Source of the DNA: Oscillospiraceae bacterium
GTDB taxonomy: Bacteria; Bacillota; Clostridia; Oscillospirales; Ruminococcaceae
Assembly: GCA_019424695.1 (NCBI GenBank)
Contig: JAHYZA010000005.1
Coordinates: forward strand, 186,001 to 250,000
Direction: 5' to 3'
Length of the DNA stretch: 64,000 nt
Position 1 is the stretch's first letter. Each line of letters begins with the position of its first letter. Of this stretch, positions 34,543 through 41,062 are shown piece by piece. Below the pieces are notes generated by a model. That model had not been told where the DNA came from and searched no databases. It saw only the letters and a list, made by a program, of their open reading frames with translations. Both the position numbers and the translations under genes were made by a program.

Positions 34543-34895
34543 GGGGCTGTAATGGTTTCGACGGGGAGAGAAAGGCGTGAGCAGCGGGCCGTGGCGGTGC
34601 ACCACGATAAAAGCGCCAAAACAAATTAACTGACAACAATTATCCTGTTGCCGTCGCTGCCTAATTAGGCGCGACCGTCCTGCCCGCGTTAGTACCGCGC
34701 GGGGTCAGGGCGTCGATTAGGTACTGAACGTGCACGGGCTTAAGCTTTGCGGCCCGTCATGAATTTATGAAGCTACCAAGGCGTAGTGCGTGTATGTTCG
34801 CCCGCGCCAAGGGAAATCCAATAAACATACTGCGCCCGGAGATACTCTAACCGATTTCTTTTCGGACACGGGTTCGACTCCCGTCAGCTCCACCA
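34543..34895 (+). ncRNA. ssrA: Transfer-messenger RNA (tmRNA)
   Basis: A 353-nt one-piece tmRNA. The 5' end GGGGCTGTAATGGTTTCGAC and the 3' end ACGGGTTCGACTCCCGTCAG plus CTCCACCA rebuild the alanyl-tRNA-like acceptor and T arms. The tag reading frame appears to be 34632-34664, GAC to GCC, giving DNNYPVAVAA before TAA. The preceding AAATTAACT matches the context seen before the resume codon in Firmicutes. Resumption on Asp instead of Ala is less usual. The 3' end is the insertion point of the element at 34896. Confidence 0.95.
34887..34895 (+). repeat. Left attachment-site repeat (end of ssrA)
   Basis: GCTCCACCA, the last nine bases of the tmRNA gene, recurs at 42533-42541. The flanks are also similar (TACGAG after the left copy, ATACAAG after the right), consistent with a short crossover core of a serine recombinase. 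Confidence 0.65.
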
Positions 34896-34900
34896 TACGA

Positions 34901-34958
34901 GTTATAAACAAACCCTATTTCTTCAAAAATGGCTTTGCCATTACGGTTTGGTTATAAC
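34901..34958. repeat. Long hairpin just downstream of tmRNA
   Basis: GTTATAAACAAACC (34901-34914) pairs with GGTTTGGTTATAAC (34945-34958), 13 of 14 positions matching, and an inner AATGGC/GCCATT stem sits in the loop. It starts 5 bases after the tmRNA CCA. It may protect or end the tmRNA precursor, or form part of the recombination site. Confidence 0.7.
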
Positions 34959-34969
34959 AGACAGAGAAA

Positions 34970-34997
34970 GTCAGCACGTTTTGTGCTGGCTTTTTTC
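34970..34997 (+). terminator. Terminator downstream of ssrA, carried by the element
   Basis: CAGCAC, loop GTTTT, GTGCTG (34972-34988), then GC and TTTTTT. Since it lies inside the element, tmRNA transcription now ends on element DNA. Confidence 0.8.
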
Positions 34998-35253
34998 TTT
35001 GAAAAAACCAAAAAACCAAAAATACCATCTGTCCCAAAATTAAAAACGATAGCAGACAAAGGGTGGCAAAATGGGCTTGTCAGTGACAGACAGTATAAAA
35101 ATAAAGGGTTTTATCTTGTCACAATGTTTTTTGGATTTTGGATGCACAAACCGTGGCTTTTTTGGCTTTTTGGCTTTTGTGCGGATAAAGCCTTATGCAC
35201 CAACACCAAAAAAAACCAAGCATTTGGTTTTCGCTGGTTTTTCAGACAAAGAA
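34998..35253. other. Non-coding A/T-tract region at the left end of the element
   Basis: No credible gene. The stretch holds repeated CCAAAAAA tracts near 35008-35030 and complementary TTTTTGGC tracts near 35157-35175, and a further AAAAAAAACC/GGTTTTTC set near 35205-35245. Reading frames here have no ribosome binding site and are mostly Phe/Lys runs. Confidence 0.5.
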
Positions 35254-35285
35254 AAGGGCAGCCCCGCCACCGGCTGCCCTCTTTT
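35254..35285. terminator. Bidirectional terminator, end of the element's leftward operon
   Basis: GGGCAGCC (35256-35263) pairs with GGCTGCCC (35272-35279). T tracts follow in both directions (CTTTTT on plus, TTTTC on minus). It sits just after the lipoprotein stop codon. Confidence 0.8.
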
Positions 35286-35638
35286 TAGATTACGAATGTT
35301 TTTCCGTCGGTCACGATCACCAGAACCCCGCCCCGGATGTAAACGGTTGCGGCCTCGCTGGGGTGACTTTCCCGCGCCGTGTAAGGCTCTGCGGGTGTGG
35401 CCTGGGTTTCTTCCTGTTTGAGCTTCAACGCCTTGCGGTAGGTCGTTTTCGTGCCGCTGGCGTGGTCTTGCAAGACGGTTTCCAGCCCGTTGGTGGTGAT
35501 GGTCAACTGTTCATTGTCCAGCAGCGTGACCGTTTCCCGCACGGGTGTGGGGGTGGATGCTGGCGCGTCTTTCGGCGCTGCGGTGCATCCGGCCAGCAAT
35601 GAGGCGGCCAGCACGGCCACAAGTACAAGTCTTTTCAT
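35285..35638 (-). CDS. Small lipoprotein of unknown function (element)
   Basis: A 117-residue protein. A typical signal peptide MKRLVLVAVLAASLLAGC ends in lipobox LAGC (Cys18), followed by a Pro/Thr/Ala linker. The remaining 80 residues are hydrophilic with two short beta-rich stretches (ETVTLLDNEQLTITTNG and AATVYIRGGVLVIVTDGKT). It is the last gene of the leftward operon and overlaps the previous gene by ATGA. Surface exclusion or phage-exclusion lipoproteins have this layout, but no family was recognised. Confidence 0.75.
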   Translation of the reverse strand: MKRLVLVAVLAASLLAGCTAAPKDAPASTPTPVRETVTLLDNEQLTITTNGLETVLQDHASGTKTTYRKALKLKQEETQATPAEPYTARESHPSEAATVYIRGGVLVIVTDGKTFVI

Positions 35639-35934
35639 TCCTGTTTGCCCTCGCTTTCCTCGCCCACGTTGGCGGCCTGCATCTGTTCAATGCCGCGCTC
35701 CAGCAGGCAAACCACCAATTTCACCATGATGGCGCTGCCCACTTCGATGAAGTCACGGGGTGGCTTGTTCACGTTGCAGCAGTTTTGCACCGTTTCCAGC
35801 GCATCCGCCACGATCTCATGGAGCGGGCGGGGCAGGCTCCCGGCGTTGTTTGCATCCCGCAAAAGGGCGGTCACGGCCTCCGGGTCACCGCTCCGCCGGG
35901 CACAAATTTCATGTAATACCACTCTGTTCTGCAT
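35635..35934 (-). CDS. Hypothetical protein, 99 residues (element)
   Basis: Not recognised. Mostly helical and soluble; begins MQNRVVLHEICARRSGDPEAV and contains two neighbouring cysteines (VQNCCN). GAGGAGG is 9 bases before the ATG at 35934, so the longer frame from 35982 was rejected. It is translationally coupled to the lipoprotein gene. Confidence 0.65.
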   Translation of the reverse strand: MQNRVVLHEICARRSGDPEAVTALLRDANNAGSLPRPLHEIVADALETVQNCCNVNKPPRDFIEVGSAIMVKLVVCLLERGIEQMQAANVGEESEGKQE

Positions 35935-35948
35935 TGCTTGAAACCTCC

Positions 35949-36491
35949 TCAAATCAAAGCCGGGCTTTCGATCTTTTCCCACTGGTTGCTATCATCCCAA
36001 ATATCTCTGTATTCGGGGCGGGTCAAGGCGTTCCGGGCGTATTTGCCCATTGTGTCCGCTGCCTCGCTGGTTTGTTCTGTGGTAAAGAAAATGCCGTCAA
36101 GGCTGATTTTGTGCTGATCTGCATACCGCATTGTAAGCGTCTGCATCGTGTAATTGTCCTTGCTGCGGTCGAAAATCGCCTGCAAATCCTCTTTGGAAAG
36201 AGGCAGGCCGCTGCTCAAAAGGTTGGCGTCCGGGGTCATATCCTCGCCCCTAAGCTGGTTTCTGGCGCGTGCGTCGCTCTTGTACTGTTCCACAGCCTCC
36301 AGAATTGCGCTGTTCCACTTGCCGACAACGGCGGCCACGTTTGCCTTTTTCTCATCCAGTTGGGCGTTGAAATAGGTCTTTTCATAGATGTTTCGTTTCT
36401 GCTCCCATGCGTCTACTTCCTTTTGGGCGGCCTCAATTTCTTGCATGGCCTTGAATACAAGTTCTTTCATCTGTGCGGTGAGTTTCTTCAT
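35949..36491 (-). CDS. Hypothetical coiled-coil protein, copy B of a duplicated module
   Basis: A 180-residue protein with a predicted coiled coil in the first 80 residues (KEVDAWEQKRNIYEKTYFNAQLDEK). Its second half resembles the 221-residue protein at 36780-37445: LLSSGLPLSKEDLQAIFDRSKDNYTMQTL aligns with LLKSGILNPAEYKHLAERNRDNITMRRL in short blocks, and both end in W-E-x-(I/L)-x-S-x-A-L. AAAGGA precedes the ATG at 36491. Function unknown. Confidence 0.7.
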   Translation of the reverse strand: MKKLTAQMKELVFKAMQEIEAAQKEVDAWEQKRNIYEKTYFNAQLDEKKANVAAVVGKWNSAILEAVEQYKSDARARNQLRGEDMTPDANLLSSGLPLSKEDLQAIFDRSKDNYTMQTLTMRYADQHKISLDGIFFTTEQTSEAADTMGKYARNALTRPEYRDIWDDSNQWEKIESPALI

Positions 36492-36492
36492 G

Positions 36493-36780
36493 TTACTGTG
36501 CATTCCTTTCTTTGGCGATTTCGTGTAGTTCTTCAATGATCTGGTCAAAGTTTCCATCTACAGCCATTAGCCAAATGTGGGTATCTCCCAAGATGGAAAC
36601 AAGGGCGGCTTCAAAGTCGGCCCGCCGGGTGCTTTGGGCGTATTCAAAATAGCGTTGCCGTTGCGCCTCGGTCAGTTCGTCATAATATGTATGCCCGCTT
36701 ATTAGCCGCTCCACATCGGCATATTTGCCGGGCTGCGGGATGGCCTCCAGCCGGTGGAGGCGTGCGCTTATATTCCTCAT
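36493..36780 (-). CDS. Hypothetical protein, small partner of module B
   Basis: A 95-residue acidic helical protein starting MRNISARLHRLEAIPQP. The N-terminal RLxxLE pattern and the C-terminal DxxIEELHEIAKERN resemble the 88-residue protein at 37450-37716. It starts on the last bases of the preceding gene and is followed 1 base later by copy B of the coiled-coil protein. Function unknown. Confidence 0.65.
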   Translation of the reverse strand: MRNISARLHRLEAIPQPGKYADVERLISGHTYYDELTEAQRQRYFEYAQSTRRADFEAALVSILGDTHIWLMAVDGNFDQIIEELHEIAKERNAQ

Positions 36781-37445
36781 TATCGCATAGCGGACAGCGC
36801 CTTGCTGCCCAGTTCCTCCCAATGTTCTGCCGTGCCGTCTGCCATGTAACGGCTGCTTTGTACGGCTTTCTGTGCGGTTCTGGCCGCAAGGTCAAACGCC
36901 TGCAAAATCCCGCTGCCGTCCTCTCTGCCGTCCCGCGCAACGGCACGCAACACCATTTTGTCGGCGCGGGTGTCTGCACCGTCTGGAATCTTGTCGGCGG
37001 CGTTCTGGGCGTACTGGGCAATCAGGCGGCGCATGGTGATGTTATCCCTGTTACGCTCTGCAAGGTGCTTGTACTCTGCCGGGTTCAGAATCCCGCTTTT
37101 CAGCAGCTCCAGCGTTGCGGGGTCAAGGGCCGCCGGGTCTGCGGTGTAGTGTTTCTGCACAGCCGCCGCAAGTTCTTCACGCAAGGCGGCAAGCTGCTTT
37201 TGTACATTCCCCTGCAGGGCGGCAAGGTCGGCTTCATATTTCTGTTTGGCCTCCAGATAGTCCGCTTCGGCGCGGGCGGCTTTGGCGATCTGTGCCGCGT
37301 CTGCTTTCCACGCCCCGGCGGGTCGTTTGTTGGCTTCATAGTTGGTTTTGGCTTTCTGGAAAGTGTCCTGCACGTCGGTATAGTCCCGCCGGGCATCCAG
37401 ATAGATTTTTTCGGCGCGGTCTGCGTAAGATTCAAACTTGCTCAT
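36780..37445 (-). CDS. Hypothetical coiled-coil protein, copy A of the duplicated module
   Basis: A 221-residue protein. Residues about 1-115 are Ala/Lys/Glu-rich and probably coiled coil (EADYLEAKQKYEADLAALQ). Residues 120-221 share blocks with the 180-residue protein encoded downstream. Glutamine- and alanine-rich helices of this kind occur in phage scaffold or tape-associated proteins, but this is only a resemblance. AAAGGA lies before the ATG at 37445. Confidence 0.7.
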   Translation of the reverse strand: MSKFESYADRAEKIYLDARRDYTDVQDTFQKAKTNYEANKRPAGAWKADAAQIAKAARAEADYLEAKQKYEADLAALQGNVQKQLAALREELAAAVQKHYTADPAALDPATLELLKSGILNPAEYKHLAERNRDNITMRRLIAQYAQNAADKIPDGADTRADKMVLRAVARDGREDGSGILQAFDLAARTAQKAVQSSRYMADGTAEHWEELGSKALSAMR

Positions 37446-37449
37446 GGTA

Positions 37450-37716
37450 TCAGTTCCTTTCGTGATGGTGTTCTGGTTCAACTTCTTTCAGCAGTTCATC
37501 CAGCGACGGCATGGGTGAGAATTGCTCCGGGTGCTGCCGGATATACTGCAAAATCTTCCTTGTCTGTGCGTTTGGCTGCGTATCACCTAAAAGGCCGTAT
37601 GCTTCAGCGGTGAAGAACGCAACCGAAAGCGGGTCACACTCTGCAAGGGTGGTGGCTGGGTCAATGTTGGGCACCAACAGGCTTTCCAATTGTTCCAATC
37701 GGTTTTTGATGTTCAA
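37450..37716 (-). CDS. Hypothetical protein, small partner of module A
   Basis: An 88-residue protein beginning MNIKNRLEQLESLLVP and ending in an acidic, His-rich tail (KEVEPEHHHERN). It overlaps the HTH protein gene by 4 bases and is followed 4 bases later by copy A of the coiled-coil protein. The RLxxLE motif also closes the preceding HTH protein (LQRLDALE). Function unknown. Confidence 0.65.
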   Translation of the reverse strand: MNIKNRLEQLESLLVPNIDPATTLAECDPLSVAFFTAEAYGLLGDTQPNAQTRKILQYIRQHPEQFSPMPSLDELLKEVEPEHHHERN

Positions 37717-38087
37717 TTCTGTTCACCTCTCTGGGCGGCCTCCAATGCGTCAAGCCGCTGTAATATGTCGTTTTGCTCTGTGTAGCGCAGGGCGTTGGAA
37801 AGCACCATGCTGGCGGCGTTTAATCGCACCTGTGGGGCGTTTTCCGTATCGTTGAGAATATCCCTTGCCGTGCGGATTGCATCCAGCAAAGCGCCTTGCA
37901 GCGCCCCACAAGCGGCGGTCAGATTCTCCCGGCGGTATTCGTCCACTTTTGCCTTGAATTCTGGATTGCGCAGCCGGGTGTATATCGGCTGTGTGGAGCA
38001 CCCCAGGGCTTTGGCGGCGGCAGTCGGGCTGCCGTAGGCAATCAGGGCAGACAGGATGGAATCATCCGATAATTTCAAGGTTTGCAC
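37713..38087 (-). CDS. Helix-turn-helix protein resembling phage terminase small subunits
   Basis: A 124-residue protein. Residues 8-50 form an HTH of the terminase-small-subunit type: DSILSALIAYGSPTAAAKAL, then GCSTQPIYTRLRNPEFKAKV. The C-terminal half is helical (ALLDAIRTARDILND and VRLNAASMVLSNALRY). Related proteins occur in phages and integrative elements of Firmicutes. No large terminase subunit, portal or capsid gene is nearby, so it may regulate or pack the element using helper functions. Start ATG at 38087. Confidence 0.65.
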   Translation of the reverse strand: MQTLKLSDDSILSALIAYGSPTAAAKALGCSTQPIYTRLRNPEFKAKVDEYRRENLTAACGALQGALLDAIRTARDILNDTENAPQVRLNAASMVLSNALRYTEQNDILQRLDALEAAQRGEQN

Positions 38088-38108
38088 CCCCTTTCTGTGT
38101 GAGCGTTT

Positions 38109-39605
38109 TCAATCCCACATACCATAAACAATTACAGGATGCACTTGCCAGTTCCCGTCTTGGTTCCGACGCACATACCCGGCGGCGGCCAGTTCCTCCA
38201 AAATAGGAAACATATCTTTTGCACGTTTTACCCGGCGGCATCGGAAAAGGTGGTGCAAATCACTTGTGGTGAAGCAAACGCGCTCGGTATATTTGTTGCG
38301 CATACTTTGGGGCATTTCTTTAAGTCGCTTTACAAGGGCGGCAGCGTCGCTTGCCGTACCCGTTTCACCTGTACCGGCATACACGGAAACGCCCGTTTTC
38401 AAGTAATAGATTGCAAGCTGGATGGCCTTTTGTATGGTGTCGCTGTTTACGTCTGCCTGTGCGGCGTCTGAACCGTGCAAGGCGCAATGAAGCAGCCCGG
38501 CAAGGCGCATGACCGCGCCAAAATGTTTGCCCGCAAGATCGCTGTATTCCCGGTATGTGCTGCCCAATTCTTTCTCAAACTCGCTGAAATAGTCCGCCGA
38601 TACGTTCCCGGCTGCCTCGGTCAAGCCAAGCGGCTGCGGCTCTGGGCAGGAAACAGAAAGCAGGTCATACAAAAGCGCCCTGTATTTCTCTTTTACGTTG
38701 CTGTCCAGTGGTTTGGTGTTATAGGAGCGTTCGCCCAATCGGCTGGGCGGTGTACAGTACAGGAACCGCGCACAAAGCCCGGTTTCCCGGAAAGCCTTGT
38801 TTTTGAGTACGTCAGTCAGTACACCAATTTGAACGCACAGACAACAGGTTAAGGCGGGCTTGTCGATGGCCTCCTTGCGGCCCCGGCGGTCTATGCGGAT
38901 AGGGTCACCGCTGTGGGCTTTCAGAAATGTGGACAAGTTCGGCTGCCCGTTGGAGTAGCGTCCGGCTAGATTGCCGAAAATACCGCCCTCTGCCGAAAAA
39001 ATGGAAAGAATCCCGTGGTTTTCTGCCAACAGACTGGCGGCCACTTCCGGGGTTACATCGTCCGCAATAATGCACACCGGCTCCACCACCGGCAATGCAT
39101 CCATTTCCCGGCGCTTGTCTGCCATGCGTTCGGCCTTGTCTGGTTTCTTGTCCCGTTTGATCTTTGCTAACTCGGTTTCCAGCGCCTCACGCTGGTCTTC
39201 GTATGCCTGTATATCAAACGCCCGGCGGGCGTTCTCCTCGCTCTGAAAGCGGTACAGTGGCGCAGTCATAAGGGCAAGGGTGGCGCTTTTGCGTTCCGCC
39301 GGGTCGGCTGCAATCAGGGTATAAAGGTTGAGCGGCTCCCGGTAGTCCGGCTTTGGTTCGATCTCAAACTTCCCGGCGACGGCGGCAGCCAAGCAGGCAA
39401 GGGCCATTGTCCCGGCCATTGCGGGGTTTGTCTGTGTGGTTTCGGCAACCCCAGCGGCCATATCGCGCAGCACAGAGGGGAGGCAATCAAGGGGAAAATC
39501 CGGGAGCGCTGGCATTTCTGCGGCCAGTTCCGGCAGTTCCTCCGGCCAGCCATCGTCCACCGCTGAACGCATAAGAAATTTATTGGTGAGGTCAGCATCG
39601 ACCAA
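38109..39605 (-). CDS. DUF3987 family protein, helicase/primase-like
   Basis: A 498-residue protein of the DUF3987 (YfjI-like) family common in phages and integrative elements. The N-terminal part has LPDFPLDCLPSVLRDMAAG and a Walker-A-like ADPAERKSAT near residue 103, the ERKS form usual for this family. A basic helical insertion (about 135-165) precedes VCIIADDVTPE and FSAEGGIFGNLAGRYSNG. The C-terminal 70 residues look like a winged helix. There is no ATG at the start; TTG at 39605 follows GAGGGGGTG at 9-10 bases. A role in element replication is inferred. Confidence 0.82.
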   Translation of the reverse strand: MVDADLTNKFLMRSAVDDGWPEELPELAAEMPALPDFPLDCLPSVLRDMAAGVAETTQTNPAMAGTMALACLAAAVAGKFEIEPKPDYREPLNLYTLIAADPAERKSATLALMTAPLYRFQSEENARRAFDIQAYEDQREALETELAKIKRDKKPDKAERMADKRREMDALPVVEPVCIIADDVTPEVAASLLAENHGILSIFSAEGGIFGNLAGRYSNGQPNLSTFLKAHSGDPIRIDRRGRKEAIDKPALTCCLCVQIGVLTDVLKNKAFRETGLCARFLYCTPPSRLGERSYNTKPLDSNVKEKYRALLYDLLSVSCPEPQPLGLTEAAGNVSADYFSEFEKELGSTYREYSDLAGKHFGAVMRLAGLLHCALHGSDAAQADVNSDTIQKAIQLAIYYLKTGVSVYAGTGETGTASDAAALVKRLKEMPQSMRNKYTERVCFTTSDLHHLFRCRRVKRAKDMFPILEELAAAGYVRRNQDGNWQVHPVIVYGMWD

Positions 39606-39773
39606 TTACGACACCCCCTCTCCGTGCTGTTCTCGCTCCCAGGCTTCATATTCGGCGCGGTGGGTCTTGATGTACGATTTAACCGCTGAACAGATGCAAA
39701 GGGCAAAATATTGGGCTTGCTTGTCACCTAAAACCGCTGCACCGTTTGTAAATACGGTCATGGTATTAGGCAT
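39606..39773 (-). CDS. Hypothetical small protein, 55 residues (element)
   Basis: Not recognised. MPNTMTVFTNGAAVLGDKQAQ leads into a helical stretch and an acidic end. It overlaps the HTH gene by 8 bases and stops directly before the TTG start of the DUF3987 gene, so it is coupled to both. This tight packing supports it as real. Confidence 0.55.
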   Translation of the reverse strand: MPNTMTVFTNGAAVLGDKQAQYFALCICSAVKSYIKTHRAEYEAWEREQHGEGVS

Positions 39774-39948
39774 TTGCTTCACCTGCCTTGAGCCTGTCAA
39801 TGGCAGAAAGAATCTTGTCTTGCTGTTCCGCGGTCAGTTCTTTGCGAAACCACTTGCAAAGGGTGTATTCGCTAATGCCGATTGCGGCAGCAATTTCATA
39901 TTGCATGAAACGGCTGCGCTTGATTGCCTGTTTGATTTTGTCATTCAT
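39766..39948 (-). CDS. Small helix-turn-helix regulator of the element
   Basis: A 60-residue single-domain HTH protein (MNDKIKQAIKRSRFMQYEIA, then AAIGISEYTLCKWFRKEL) of a kind frequent in Firmicute mobile elements. AAAGGAG is 9 bases before the ATG. It is the first gene of the leftward operon and faces the DUF6076-recombinase genes, the usual position of a regulator that binds the shared intergenic region. Confidence 0.75.
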   Translation of the reverse strand: MNDKIKQAIKRSRFMQYEIAAAIGISEYTLCKWFRKELTAEQQDKILSAIDRLKAGEANA

Positions 39949-40087
39949 AGTATTAGTACTCCTTTCATAAACGAAAGGGCTGCAGCACCTTTACTAATTA
40001 AATGATAAAACAACAATCGCTGTATTGATATAACGAAACACGCGAAATATTATTGCGAATAAAGCACGTTATTTACGCTTCTTATTC

Positions 40088-40116
40088 TTGAAAAACAACA
40101 AGTGTTGTAGTATAAT
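40088..40116 (+). promoter_or_regulatory. Promoter of the DUF6076-recombinase unit with an internal palindrome
   Basis: TTGAAA (40088-40093) and TATAAT (40111-40116) are 17 bases apart. The spacer contains ACAACAAGTGTTGT (40095-40108), a palindrome with 6-base arms, which is a likely operator. A matching half site ACAACA lies at 40010-40015 on the other side of the intergenic region. Confidence 0.75.
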
Positions 40117-40147
40117 AATAATGCAAGTTATTTTTCGGGAGGACTTT

Positions 40148-41062
40148 ATGAAAACATTCATGGTTTTAGAAAATAGACCTTATGAATACATTAATAACGA
40201 GAGCCACGATATTGGGTTCCAACTGGTGGATTACCTTCCGCAAGAATGGGAACCTATAAAAAAGGGCGAACAGGAACATGGAATAGATATTAGAATAGAG
40301 ACAAATGAAGAAGGGCTAAGTGGAGAAGAAATCATACGCCGTAATTTGGAGATGTTGAGAAATATGCGATCTGTTAAAGCGATCAGTTTTAGAGAGATCG
40401 CTTTTAAAACTCTTTTGTGTGAGTTTCTTACTTTATGTAATCAAAATATACGTTTGTATACAGAGTCGAATTTTGTTCGGGTCATGGGGATAAACGGTTT
40501 TAATATACCGAAATTTTCTTATAGAGCATTTGATTTATATAAGAAAGAAGAAGTAACTACAATATGCATAGGGCCCCAAAATTTGTATAACGTGGAAGAT
40601 ACAATAGATGATATACATTCTTCACCGATACAGTTTGCAAGAGTATATTCGTATGAAAAAGATGAGCAGTATTATATTGCTGTTTTATTAGAGATGATTC
40701 GGCAACGAAAATTTGTGAAACAATGCGAACATTGCAAGCGTTGGTTTGTTGTCAGTAATAAGAGGGATGAAAAGTACTGCAAACGGATAAGCCCGTACGA
40801 TAAAAGCAAAACTTGCTACGAAGTTATGAAGCGCATTAGGGATGCAAAAAGAATTAAGGATGATCCACTTAAATGCGCAAAAGAAAAAGCACGAAACCGC
40901 GCGAATTCCAGAGAAATTTATCATCCGGGGGCTGCGACAGAGTTTAAAGAAATTCAGCAGGAGTGGCAGAACCTTTATGAGCACGGGAAAATTAGTAAAG
41001 AAGAATATATAGACCGGCTGAATAAATGTATGCGAAGTGGAGGAAGGATGAAAACGAAATGA
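40148..41062 (+). CDS. DUF6076-like protein with C-terminal zinc-finger motif
   Basis: A 304-residue protein, AT-rich compared with its surroundings. The C-terminal third has a Cys motif, CEHCKRWFVVSNKRDEKYC, plus a later Cys (KTCYEV), followed by a strongly basic helix (KRIRDAKRIKDDPLKCAKEKARNRAN). This zinc-ribbon-like end is typical of DUF6076 proteins found next to recombinases in Firmicute elements. GGGAGG precedes the ATG at 40148. It overlaps the recombinase start by ATGA. DNA binding or a role in recombination is plausible but unproven. Confidence 0.72.
   Translation: MKTFMVLENRPYEYINNESHDIGFQLVDYLPQEWEPIKKGEQEHGIDIRIETNEEGLSGEEIIRRNLEMLRNMRSVKAISFREIAFKTLLCEFLTLCNQNIRLYTESNFVRVMGINGFNIPKFSYRAFDLYKKEEVTTICIGPQNLYNVEDTIDDIHSSPIQFARVYSYEKDEQYYIAVLLEMIRQRKFVKQCEHCKRWFVVSNKRDEKYCKRISPYDKSKTCYEVMKRIRDAKRIKDDPLKCAKEKARNRANSREIYHPGAATEFKEIQQEWQNLYEHGKISKEEYIDRLNKCMRSGGRMKTK

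Noticed and set aside
35008..35245. CRISPR-like or satellite repeat array
   Set aside because: The repeated CCAAAAAA/TTTTTGG pieces are short, irregular in spacing and have no unique spacers.
34929..35602. Overlapping plus-strand frames of 116-135 residues downstream of tmRNA
   Set aside because: They are low-complexity Phe/Lys runs through A/T tracts and terminators, with no ribosome binding sites, and run antisense to the lipoprotein gene.
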